Shown here piece by piece: positions 9,784 to 18,159 of a stretch of DNA of 64,000 nucleotides. Origin of the DNA: an uncultured Endomicrobiia bacterium. Lineage in GTDB: Bacteria > Elusimicrobiota > Endomicrobiia > DTEH01. Position 1 is the stretch's first letter. Every line of letters starts with the position of its first letter. The notes beneath the pieces are model-generated. The model did no database searches. It was not told the DNA's origin and worked only from the letters and a program-made list of their open reading frames with translations. Location of the stretch: assembly GCA_937936785.1 (NCBI GenBank), contig CALDDQ010000012.1, forward strand, positions 1-64,000. Reading direction: 5' to 3'. Made by a program: the position numbers and the translations under genes.

Positions 9784-10365
9784 TTACAAGTTTAGTACAG
9801 AACTTTTAAATCCCTGAGGAGAAGTTTGAGGAGGTTTGGTATTATTAGGGTCAAGAATAACTTTTCCATCTACTAAAAAGTTGTACAAGTAATCTTGTCC
9901 CGCAGGAATTTTTACTATTATTTCCCACCTATTAGGAGCAACTTTAGTAAGAGATTGTGGTAACCAATCATTAAAATCTCCTATTAAAGAAACTTTTACC
10001 GCTTTGCTTGAAAAAAATACAAATTTTATATTACGGACTGTTGGAGCAGATTTTTCTATATAAGCAACATTGTTTTCTATAACAGGTTTTGATACAGGTT
10101 GTTTTTGTGATTTAACACTTTTTTGTTTTGAACTAATTTTATCAGATTCAATTTTTTGAATATTTTCAGCTGGAGTAATTTTTTCTTCTGTAAAAACTTG
10201 TTCTTGAATTGTTGTCGTTTGTTTAACGGAAGATGAAGTTGATGGTTGTTGTGTTTTTTGTGCGATATATTTTGGAATTGTGATTCTAACATATATTACT
10301 CCTATTGAAAAAACAAATATTACCACATTTGCAAAAATTAGAAGTTTTATTATGTTAGGTTTCAT
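9784..10365 (-). CDS. Membrane-anchored protein with AMPK/isoamylase-type glycogen-binding (CBM48-like) domain
   Basis: N-terminal TM helix, low-complexity linker, C-terminal KFVFFSSKAVKVSLIGDFNDWLPQSLTKVAPNRWEIIVKIPAGQDYLYNFLVDGKVILDPNN. Confidence 0.82.
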   Translation of the reverse strand: MKPNIIKLLIFANVVIFVFSIGVIYVRITIPKYIAQKTQQPSTSSSVKQTTTIQEQVFTEEKITPAENIQKIESDKISSKQKSVKSQKQPVSKPVIENNVAYIEKSAPTVRNIKFVFFSSKAVKVSLIGDFNDWLPQSLTKVAPNRWEIIVKIPAGQDYLYNFLVDGKVILDPNNTKPPQTSPQGFKSSVLNL

Positions 10366-10928
10366 TGTTGTAAAATTGCACTCAAAATTTTTAATATGTT
10401 ATCCAATTTAGCGTTTATTTCTGCAAGAGATTCTTTATCTGCAATATGTTCTGTATTAGGTTTTGATTGGTTTGTTACAATAGATTCTAAATTATGTAAC
10501 ACAGACAACAACTTTTCAATATGTTTTTCTGTTAATCCAGTATTTTGATTTGTTGAAGTAGATAAAGATTTTATAACTTCACTTAAATCCTTAAAATTAG
10601 CACTTATAGCATTAACTTGATTTGTCAATTCGTTTATTTGTGCTATAATTATATCTGAATTTGCAATATTAGTTGTTATTGGTTGTTCTTTTTGTAATGG
10701 TGGAGTAAAAGATTGGTTTGTTTCTTTGACAACGGATTCTGTAATTTCATCTTTTTTTTCTTTAGTTTTCAATACTTCATTAACAAACTGTGTATCTCTT
10801 GACTTTCTATAGTATTCTAACAAAAGAAATACTAACACTAATGATATAACGCCAACAACTGCTGCAACTATAGTTAACGGGTCTGAAAAAAAATTGTTCA
10901 TATTATTGAGTTCTATAAAAAAATACAT
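10362..10928 (-). CDS. Membrane-anchored coiled-coil protein of unknown function
   Basis: TM helix (TIVAAVVGVISLVLVFLLLEYY) followed by predicted helical region; overlaps start of the CBM48 gene by 4 nt. Confidence 0.6.
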   Translation of the reverse strand: MYFFIELNNMNNFFSDPLTIVAAVVGVISLVLVFLLLEYYRKSRDTQFVNEVLKTKEKKDEITESVVKETNQSFTPPLQKEQPITTNIANSDIIIAQINELTNQVNAISANFKDLSEVIKSLSTSTNQNTGLTEKHIEKLLSVLHNLESIVTNQSKPNTEHIADKESLAEINAKLDNILKILSAILQQ

Positions 10929-11009
10929 ATAAAATCAATAGTTAAACCTAAAAGTTATAGTTATTGAAAAAAAATTGCCTTTTGAATATTTTTTTTGTAT
11001 AAAACAAAT

Positions 11010-12176
11010 ATGCAAAAAAGTATATTTATCAAAAAATATTTGTCTAATAAAAAAAATGAAATTGCGAATACACTTTCTAAGTTAGTGCAAATAAAAAGTT
11101 ATTCTTCTAATGAACAGCAAGCAATAAATTTTTTGACAACATTTATAAAAAACCATCCAGATAGTAAAGGTATTAAATTAAAAAAATTTTTAAACAATTT
11201 AGTATTTGAGATTGGTTCTGGAGAAAAAAGTATTCTTTATGATGCTCATATTGACACTGTTCCTGTGACAGACGAAACAAAATGGGCATATCCACCTTTT
11301 AGTGGAAAAATTGTAAATGGAAGAATTTATGGTAGAGGAAGTTGTGATGACAAAGGATGTGTTATAGCGCTAATATTTTGTATACTTGCATTAAACAAAT
11401 ATTTAAAAATTTCAAATACATTTTTAAATTACAAACTGTATTTTTCAATAAGTTCAAATGAAGAAGATTCTTCTGGCAAGGGGATTGAAGAAGTTTTAAA
11501 ACATATAAAACCAAATTATTCAATAATCTGCGAACCATCTGATTTAAAAATAATTTTAGGTCACAAAGGCAAGTTCGCTTTTAAAACAATTTTTTATGGA
11601 ATACCAGTTCATTCATCAGTTCCACACCTTGGCAAAAATGCAGTTTATATGGCAGCTGAATTTATAAAAAATGTTGAACAGATCAATAATAAATTTGAAA
11701 GAGTTAATTTATTAGGAAAAACTGTTACTTCAGTAACATTCGTAGAATCTAGAACCAATTCTTTAAACAGTATTCCTTATGAAACAAGTGTATATGTTGA
11801 CTATCGTGGTGTGGAGAAAGAACCACCAGAAAAAATTTATTCTAAATTTTTAAAAATAATTTCAAAAAAGTATAAAAAAAATGTTAAAATTTTTACGATA
11901 CACAGACATTTTTTACCGTGGATATTGGACAAAAATCATTTACTAACAATTTCTGCCAAAAAAACTTTTCAACAAAGTTTTGGTAAAAACGCAAAATTAG
12001 TTTTATGGCCATTTTGTACTAATGGGTCAATAACTATGGGAACCAAAAACATTCCTACAATAGGTTTTGGCCCGGGGAAGGAGACTATTGCGCATACTAA
12101 TAACGAATATATTTCTCTTAATCAAATTTTAAGTGCAATAAAATTTTATTTTTTGCTACCGTTTAATATCAGATGA
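11010..12176 (+). CDS. M20 family peptidase/deacylase (ArgE/DapE/CPG2-like)
   Basis: YDAHIDTVPV, GRGSCDDKGCVIA, SSNEEDSSGKGIE, CEPSDL motifs. ORF track starts at TTG 10995; ATG 11010 preferred. Confidence 0.88.
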   Translation: MQKSIFIKKYLSNKKNEIANTLSKLVQIKSYSSNEQQAINFLTTFIKNHPDSKGIKLKKFLNNLVFEIGSGEKSILYDAHIDTVPVTDETKWAYPPFSGKIVNGRIYGRGSCDDKGCVIALIFCILALNKYLKISNTFLNYKLYFSISSNEEDSSGKGIEEVLKHIKPNYSIICEPSDLKIILGHKGKFAFKTIFYGIPVHSSVPHLGKNAVYMAAEFIKNVEQINNKFERVNLLGKTVTSVTFVESRTNSLNSIPYETSVYVDYRGVEKEPPEKIYSKFLKIISKKYKKNVKIFTIHRHFLPWILDKNHLLTISAKKTFQQSFGKNAKLVLWPFCTNGSITMGTKNIPTIGFGPGKETIAHTNNEYISLNQILSAIKFYFLLPFNIR

Positions 12177-12317
12177 TTTTGTAGGAAAAATAAGATCAGT
12201 TTCTTTAATATCATCAAAATAGTTCGATTTTGTTTCGCAGCCAGAAACAAATATAAAACACCAAACTAAAAAAATTAAAAAAAAAACATATGCTAAAAAA
12301 TCATTTTTTTTATACAT
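12156..12317 (-). CDS. Small (53 aa) predicted lipoprotein
   Basis: My translation: MYKKNDFLAYVFFLIFLVWCFIFVSGCETKSNYFDDIKETDLIFPTKSSDIKR*; TM/signal followed by lipobox VSGC. Below the length cutoff of the ORF track; 3' end overlaps M20 gene tail. Confidence 0.5.
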   Translation of the reverse strand: MYKKNDFLAYVFFLIFLVWCFIFVSGCETKSNYFDDIKETDLIFPTKSSDIKR

Positions 12318-12345
12318 TGATTATTAAAAAAACAAAAAATAATTA

Positions 12346-12420
12346 TGGCGGTGGAGGGACTTGAACCCCCGACACGCGGATTATGATTCCGCTGCTCTGG
12401 ACCAACTGAGCTACACCGCC
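12346..12420 (-). tRNA. tRNA with CAT anticodon (elongator Met or Ile2)
   Basis: Reverse complement GGCGGTGTAGCTCAGTTGGTCCAGAGCAGCGGAATCATAATCCGCGTGTCGGGGGTTCAAGTCCCTCCACCGCC(A): full cloverleaf, loop ATCATAA. Confidence 0.95.
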
Positions 12421-12738
12421 TTGTATACAAATTTTATTAAAATTTTAGTTGATTGTCAATATAGAAAATTTGTAAACAAACTTGAGAAATATTAAATTTA
12501 TTATTTTATAGAAATAAAATCATAAAAATATTATTAATTGTTTGGGTAATAAAATCTTATCTTGAACACAAATTATTTGAAAAAAAATTTAAATATCAGG
12601 TTAATTTTTCCTGTATTAAAATTTTTTGTTGTAATGTTCAAAAAATACAAAATCTAAAAAAACATTGACAATAAATATATAATTTTGTACAAAAACAACA
12701 AAAGTTTACAAAAATAGTATAAAACAAAACATAAATTT

Positions 12739-12822
12739 GGGCAGGTGGCGGAGCGGCCAATCGCATCAGACTGTAAATCTGACGCCCGTTGGGCTACGTG
12801 GGTTCAAATCCTACCCTGCCCA
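12739..12822 (+). tRNA. tRNA-Tyr (GTA)
   Basis: GGGCAGG...CCTGCCC acceptor stem, long variable arm (type II), anticodon loop CTGTAAA, GGTTCAAATCC T arm. Confidence 0.95.
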
Positions 12823-12880
12823 AGTTAATTAAAAATAGTGCTTCTTTATATATAAAAAATAAAAATTTGTAATTAATAAT

Positions 12881-12953
12881 GCGGGAGTAGTTCAGTTGGT
12901 AGAACATCTGCCTTCCAAGCAGATCGTCGCGGGTTCGAGCCCCGTCTCCCGCT
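12881..12953 (+). tRNA. tRNA-Gly (TCC)
   Basis: GCGGGAG...CTCCCGC acceptor stem, anticodon loop CTTCCAA, GGTTCGAGCCCC T arm. Confidence 0.95.
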
Positions 12954-13093
12954 TGGTTTTTATCTAATTATCCGATTTGTGAACGAACAAAAATAAAATT
13001 TATCTGCGAGAACTCTAATAACTTACTTTTATCATTCAAGAGGTTAATTTGAAAAAAATTGTCTGTGCGAATAATATCTGAAACTGAAATTTT

Positions 13094-13787
13094 ATGAAAG
13101 TTTTAATAGTAGAAGATGAACCAGATATTTGTGAAATTATTAAAATCTCGTTAGAATCAATAAATTATGAAGTTATTTCAAAATCTTGTGCAGAAGAGGC
13201 AATTTCTTTTCTTGAGAAACAATCTACGGATCTAATTATAATGGATTTAAACTTACCTGATATTAATGGATATGATTTGTGTAAAATTATAAAATCAAAA
13301 CCTGCACTTGCTGGTATTCCAATAATAATAATAAGTGGCAAATTTGTTCACCCGGAAGATAAAATTCTTGCGTTAAATATTGGTGCTGATGATTATATCA
13401 CAAAACCGTTTAACACAGGAGAACTTATTGCTCGGGTTAATGCAGTAATGCGAAGAAGTGTGGTTTATAAGATAGAAGAAAAGATTTTAGTAGATGAACA
13501 GTTAAGGATTAATTTAGAGACACATATAGTAACTGTTGACGAAAAAAACATTAATCTAACCCCAAAAGAGTTTGATTTGTTATGTTATTTGGTAAAAAAC
13601 AAAGGTAAAGTATTTAATAGAGAAAATTTATTAAATTATGTTTGGGGGAATAAGTTATTTTGGTACAACACGAACTGTAGACGTGCACGTTGGCCGGTTG
13701 AGAGAAAAATTGCCTCAGAAGTATGCTAAGAAAATTATTACTAAAGCTTGATTAGGATATAAGTATGATGATATAAAGGAAGAGTAA
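13094..13787 (+). pseudogene. OmpR/PhoB-family response regulator with a frameshift (about 13655) and an in-frame TGA (13749-13751)
   Basis: Receiver domain intact (VEDEPDICEII, IIMDLNLPDINGYDL, DDYITKPF). The ORF leaves the family reading at NKLFWYNT; shifting frame at 13655/13656 restores NKYFGTTRTVDVHVGRLREKLPQKYAKKIITKA, then TGA, then LGYKYDDIKEE*, the expected end of a wHTH domain. Confidence 0.85.
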
Positions 13788-13790
13788 TCA

Positions 13791-14300
13791 ATGAAGATTG
13801 TTTTGACAGGATTTATGTGCACAGGTAAAACTTCTGTTGGAATGTTATTGTCTAAGAAACTTGGGTTAGAATATGTTGATGTTGATAAGGAAATAGAAAA
13901 TATTGAAGGGAAGAAAATCGTAAAAATATTTGAAGATAATGGAGAAAAATATTTTCGTGATCTTGAAACAAGGGTAATATTGGAAATTAGTAAAAAAGAC
14001 AATTGTGTAATTTCAACTGGTGGTGGTGCTGTTTTAAGAAAAGAAAATATTGATAATTTACGTAATAATGGCAAAATTATTAACCTTACTGCAAGACCAG
14101 AAACTATTCTTGAACGGTTAAAGAAACAACCCGGGATACGTCCATTGTTAAATAAGCCAGATCCATTAAAAGAAATTGTTAACTTGATAACTTTTAGAGA
14201 TAAATTTTATAAAAACTGTGATTTGCAAATTGAAACAGATAATTTGAAAGTAGAAGAAGTTGTTGAAAAGATTTTAACTTTTATAAACCAAACAAAGTAG
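13791..14300 (+). CDS. aroK: Shikimate kinase
   Basis: GFMCTGKTSVGMLLSKKLGLEYVDVDKEIE, STGGGAVLRKEN; followed by aroB. Confidence 0.95.
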   Translation: MKIVLTGFMCTGKTSVGMLLSKKLGLEYVDVDKEIENIEGKKIVKIFEDNGEKYFRDLETRVILEISKKDNCVISTGGGAVLRKENIDNLRNNGKIINLTARPETILERLKKQPGIRPLLNKPDPLKEIVNLITFRDKFYKNCDLQIETDNLKVEEVVEKILTFINQTK

Positions 14301-14316
14301 ATACAAAGATAAGAAA

Positions 14317-15426
14317 ATGAAAACAGAAGTTATAATAAAAGAAGAGAAAAAAGTAGAGATATTAGTTGACAAAATTGAAAAGTTAAATAGTATTTTATTA
14401 AAAAACAAATTTTCTAAATGTACAATTTTAACGCATAAATCTTTGTGGAAACTTTATAGTAAAAAGTTTAAAGATAGTTCTTTTAATAAGAATCTAATTT
14501 TATTTCCTGAAGGTGAAAAAATAAAAAGTTTTCATTATTTGAAGTTGTTATATAAAAAATTTTTAGAATATAAATTTGACAGGAACAGTGTGTTAATAAT
14601 TTTTGGTGGAGGTGTGTTAGGAGATTTAGGCACTTTTGCAGCGTCAACATATATGAGAGGAATAAATGTTGTTCAAATTCCTACCACGTTACTTGCAATG
14701 ATAGATTCTTCTATCGGTGGAAAGACAGCAATAAACTTGCCTGAAGGAAAAAATTTAGTTGGAAGTTTTTATCAACCAAAAACAATTTTATGTGATTTAG
14801 AATTTATAAAAACTTTACCTAAAGATGAAATTCATAATGCATTAGGTGAAATTTTAAAATATGCTTTGTTAAATAAAAAAATTTTTAGTATTTTAAACAA
14901 AGATATAAATAAAGATTTATTTTATTCTCCAATAAAAATTACTCCATTGTTACAAGAACTTGTTTTGGAATGTATTAAGACAAAATTGGATATTATAAGA
15001 TTGGACGAAAAAGAATTGTTAGGTTTAAGAGAAAAATTAAATTTAGGGCATACTATTGCACACGGGCTTGAAACTGTTATGGGATTTAAAACGGTTTCAC
15101 ACGGGAAATCTGTAATTTTAGGGTTGTTGGCAGAAACTTATATCTCAAATTTAACAAAAATGTTACCTTTTACTGAATTTATAAAAATAGAATCTTTGAT
15201 AGAAAGATATGTTAAAGATATAAATTTTAATAAAAGACTAAAAGAGTGTCCAATAGACAATATAATTGAATGTTTAAAGTATGACAAAAAGGTTCGTATG
15301 GAGAAAATACGTTTTATCCTTCCAAAAAAAGTTGGATTTGTTGTGTCAACGAATAATGTTTCAAAAGAAATTATAAAAAAATCAATTGAATATATTTTTA
15401 ATCATAAAAAACTTTCATGGATTTAG
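14317..15426 (+). CDS. aroB: 3-dehydroquinate synthase
   Basis: FGGGVLGDLGTFAASTYMRGINVVQIPTTLLAMIDSSIGGKTAINLPEGKNLVGSFYQP; LNLGHTIAHGLE. Confidence 0.97.
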   Translation: MKTEVIIKEEKKVEILVDKIEKLNSILLKNKFSKCTILTHKSLWKLYSKKFKDSSFNKNLILFPEGEKIKSFHYLKLLYKKFLEYKFDRNSVLIIFGGGVLGDLGTFAASTYMRGINVVQIPTTLLAMIDSSIGGKTAINLPEGKNLVGSFYQPKTILCDLEFIKTLPKDEIHNALGEILKYALLNKKIFSILNKDINKDLFYSPIKITPLLQELVLECIKTKLDIIRLDEKELLGLREKLNLGHTIAHGLETVMGFKTVSHGKSVILGLLAETYISNLTKMLPFTEFIKIESLIERYVKDINFNKRLKECPIDNIIECLKYDKKVRMEKIRFILPKKVGFVVSTNNVSKEIIKKSIEYIFNHKKLSWI

Positions 15427-16475
15427 AAGTAATAAGAAATATTCAGAAAAAAATAAAAAGTAGTGAGATGTTATTAGTTTTTGACAAAGCAGAAATATTT
15501 TATATTTTAAAAAAATATGTTGACGGTATTACTTTGGCAATTTTTAATGATGAAATATTATGTTTAACTTCAAACATGATAAAATCGCAAGTTATAAAGT
15601 TAATTTCAGGGATAAAAATTATCTCGGCAGAAGGTATTGAACAACAGTTAAAAAGTTTGAACAGAAAAATTAAAATTTTGTTATTGAACAATAATGTTAG
15701 CATAGATATGTATGATAGATTAAAGAAAAAGTATAAAATAAAATATTCAAAAATAATTTCAGAGTTAAGAATGATAAAAAATAATTCTGAAATAAAAAGT
15801 ATAAGACAGGCATCTGTTATAACTTTAAAAATATTAAACTTGGCAATACAAAATATCCGGTGTGAAACAACAGAAATAGAAGTTAAAAACTACATATTAA
15901 AAAAATGTTTAGATTTTGGTGTAGAACCGTCTTTTGAACCTATAGTTGCTTTTGATGAAAACACTGCGTATCCACATCATATAAGTAGTGAAAAAAGGTT
16001 TAGTAGAAAAAGTTTTGTAATGATAGATATGGGTTGTAAGGTTGATGGATATTGTAGTGATGTAACGAGGATGTTTTTTGTAGAGGCAGCACCGTTGGTG
16101 AAGTTTTATTATAAAAAATTATTAGAATTACAAAAAAAATTAATTTCAATGTGTTTAGTGGGGACAAAAGTTGCAAATATTGACAATTTTGCAAGAAAGT
16201 TTTGTAGAAGGTTAAATATAGAAAATAATTATTTACACACAACAGGCCATAGTTTAGGAATTGAGATTCACGAAATGCCAAGAATAAGTATAAAAGATAA
16301 AACTGTGCTAAAAGAAGGTATGGTAATAACGATTGAACCAGGAATTTATTTTGATAATGAAAGTAGTTTTTTATCAGATTTTAATAACTCTAAATACAAT
16401 ATTAAAAATTTTGGTCTAAGGAAAGAAGATGTTGTTTTGATAGAAAAAAAAGGTCCACAAGTGTTGACAAATTAA
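15417..16475 (+). CDS. Xaa-Pro aminopeptidase (M24 family)
   Basis: MIDMGCKVDGYCSDVTRMFF, TTGHSLGIEIHEMPRI, GMVITIEPGIYF metal-binding motifs; followed by efp. Confidence 0.94.
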   Translation: MDLEVIRNIQKKIKSSEMLLVFDKAEIFYILKKYVDGITLAIFNDEILCLTSNMIKSQVIKLISGIKIISAEGIEQQLKSLNRKIKILLLNNNVSIDMYDRLKKKYKIKYSKIISELRMIKNNSEIKSIRQASVITLKILNLAIQNIRCETTEIEVKNYILKKCLDFGVEPSFEPIVAFDENTAYPHHISSEKRFSRKSFVMIDMGCKVDGYCSDVTRMFFVEAAPLVKFYYKKLLELQKKLISMCLVGTKVANIDNFARKFCRRLNIENNYLHTTGHSLGIEIHEMPRISIKDKTVLKEGMVITIEPGIYFDNESSFLSDFNNSKYNIKNFGLRKEDVVLIEKKGPQVLTN

Positions 16476-16537
16476 ATATAACAAAAATATGTTTTATAAA
16501 AATTCTAGTTTTGTGAACAAAAAGGAGAATAAAAAAT

Positions 16538-17113
16538 ATGGTAACAGTAGACACATCAGATTTCAGAAACGGTCTTAACATAAAAGTCGATAATGAAATT
16601 TATACAGTAATATGGTTTCAACACCACAAACCTGGCAAGGGTGGAGCTGTTATGAGAACAAAAATGAAAAATGTTCGTTCTGGTGTAATCATAGAACGCA
16701 CTTTTAAAGCTGGAGAGAAGTTTGAGTCAGTAGAGATTGAAAGAAGAAAAAAACAGTATATGTATAGCACTGGTGAAAATATAGTTTTTATGGACATGGA
16801 AACTTATGAAGAAGTTCATATACCAAAAAAACAGTTAGGTGAAGATATAAGATTTTTAAAAGAAAATATAGAAGTTGAAGGTCTTTATATTGGTGAAGAA
16901 TTCTTAGGTATTGAACTTCCAACATTTGTAGAATTAGAAGTTACACATACAGAACCTGGTATTCGTGGGGATACAGTTAGTAATGTAATGAAACCTGCTA
17001 TAGTAGAAACCGGGACAGAAGTTGAAGTTCCATTATTTGTTGATGTTGGAGATGTGGTAAAAATTGATACACGTACTGGTGAGTATGTGGAACGTGTTGG
17101 TAAAAAGAAATAA
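16538..17113 (+). CDS. efp: Elongation factor P
   Basis: HHKPGKGGAVMRTKMKNVRSG; VTHTEPGIRGDTVSN; VPLFVDVGDVVKIDTRTGEYVERV. Confidence 0.98.
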   Translation: MVTVDTSDFRNGLNIKVDNEIYTVIWFQHHKPGKGGAVMRTKMKNVRSGVIIERTFKAGEKFESVEIERRKKQYMYSTGENIVFMDMETYEEVHIPKKQLGEDIRFLKENIEVEGLYIGEEFLGIELPTFVELEVTHTEPGIRGDTVSNVMKPAIVETGTEVEVPLFVDVGDVVKIDTRTGEYVERVGKKK

Positions 17114-17227
17114 AATAATTGACTAAAAATTACTATTCTAATTAAAACTAATAAACAATTGTAATTTTAATAATATAGAATTTTAGCCACATATAATTTT
17201 ACTAATTAGATTTATTAAATCCTAATT

Positions 17228-18145
17228 TTATAAAACCATATTAATAGAAATTAAATGAACAATTCCAAGGTCTGATTTTGGAGAAACAGAATAATCAAAT
17301 CCAATTTTTTTGTATCTTATCCCAAAACCAACATTTATCCCTGATATAAAATCTAAATTGTTATTAGAAAGTAAGTATTTATATCCTACCCGTGTTAAAA
17401 AGTATTTTCCTAACAAATATTCTGCACCGATACCCAAAGATACAGTGCCGTCAATGATACCATAATTTAAATCACTTGATATAAATAATTTATCTTGCAA
17501 AAATTTTTTTGCTAATCCACAACGAAACAGCATCGGCAAAGAATCAGGGTTTTGGATACCAAATTGTATCCCTAAATTTTGTAAAGAAACTCCTAGAAGA
17601 ATTTTATTTGTTGAAAATTCATAAATACTACCAATGTCTATAGCAACACCTTGTGTTTGTTGGATATCCAATTTTTCTGTTATATATTTTATTGTGCTTC
17701 CAAATAAAATTTTTTCATTAACTTTTTTTGCCCAAGAAACTTGAAAGTTTCCCATCCAGACACTGGCAGACTGATAAGATTCATCATTTTCTGTGATTCT
17801 TTTTTCATATGGAACCGCGACATAATTTATTCCTATTCCAACCGGTCCAATGATTGTTTTAGGATATACAAAGTTTAAGTTGGATTTTGTTATACTTTCA
17901 AACCAGAGTATATGTTCTGCAGATATTTCAGGTTCTTTTATTTTTATAATACCGGAAGGATTGTAAAAAATTGAACTAACATCATCTGATACAGCAACAA
18001 AATTTTCGCCCATTCCCTGTGCTCTAACACCAGTAGGCATCTTCAAAAATACAAAACCTACGGTCCCGCTATTATTAGTTATATTTGCTGTGATTGCAAA
18101 ATCTGTTATTAAAAATAAAAATAAAAAAACTAATTTTGATTTCAT
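17228..18145 (-). CDS. PorV/PorQ-like outer membrane protein
   Basis: GFVFLKMPTGVRAQGMGENFVAVSDDVSSIFYNPSGI; beta-strand-rich C-terminus. Start moved to 18145, since GAGGAGG precedes this ATG. Confidence 0.82.
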   Translation of the reverse strand: MKSKLVFLFLFLITDFAITANITNNSGTVGFVFLKMPTGVRAQGMGENFVAVSDDVSSIFYNPSGIIKIKEPEISAEHILWFESITKSNLNFVYPKTIIGPVGIGINYVAVPYEKRITENDESYQSASVWMGNFQVSWAKKVNEKILFGSTIKYITEKLDIQQTQGVAIDIGSIYEFSTNKILLGVSLQNLGIQFGIQNPDSLPMLFRCGLAKKFLQDKLFISSDLNYGIIDGTVSLGIGAEYLLGKYFLTRVGYKYLLSNNNLDFISGINVGFGIRYKKIGFDYSVSPKSDLGIVHLISINMVL

Positions 18146-18159
18146 TTTTATATTCCTCC

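Noticed and set aside
12430-12738. Possible hidden gene or CRISPR-like repeats between tRNA genes
   Set aside because: Only AT-rich non-coding sequence; no regularly spaced repeats and no coherent ORF. A TTGACA-17-TACAAA promoter-like match at 12665 is plausible for the tRNA-Tyr gene but too weak to list.
13749-13751. TGA read as a sense codon (e.g. Gly or Trp) in the response regulator
   Set aside because: TGA is plainly used as a stop in this window (e.g. metX ATGA overlap with metW, fprA, atpA, tusA-like, M20 peptidase), and the same gene also has a frameshift, so decay or error is the simpler explanation.
13715-14074. 119-aa minus-strand ORF
   Set aside because: Antisense to aroK; low-complexity Ser/Phe-rich product typical of the reverse strand of AT-rich genes.
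16000-16281. 93-aa minus-strand ORF
   Set aside because: Antisense to the M24 peptidase metal-binding region.
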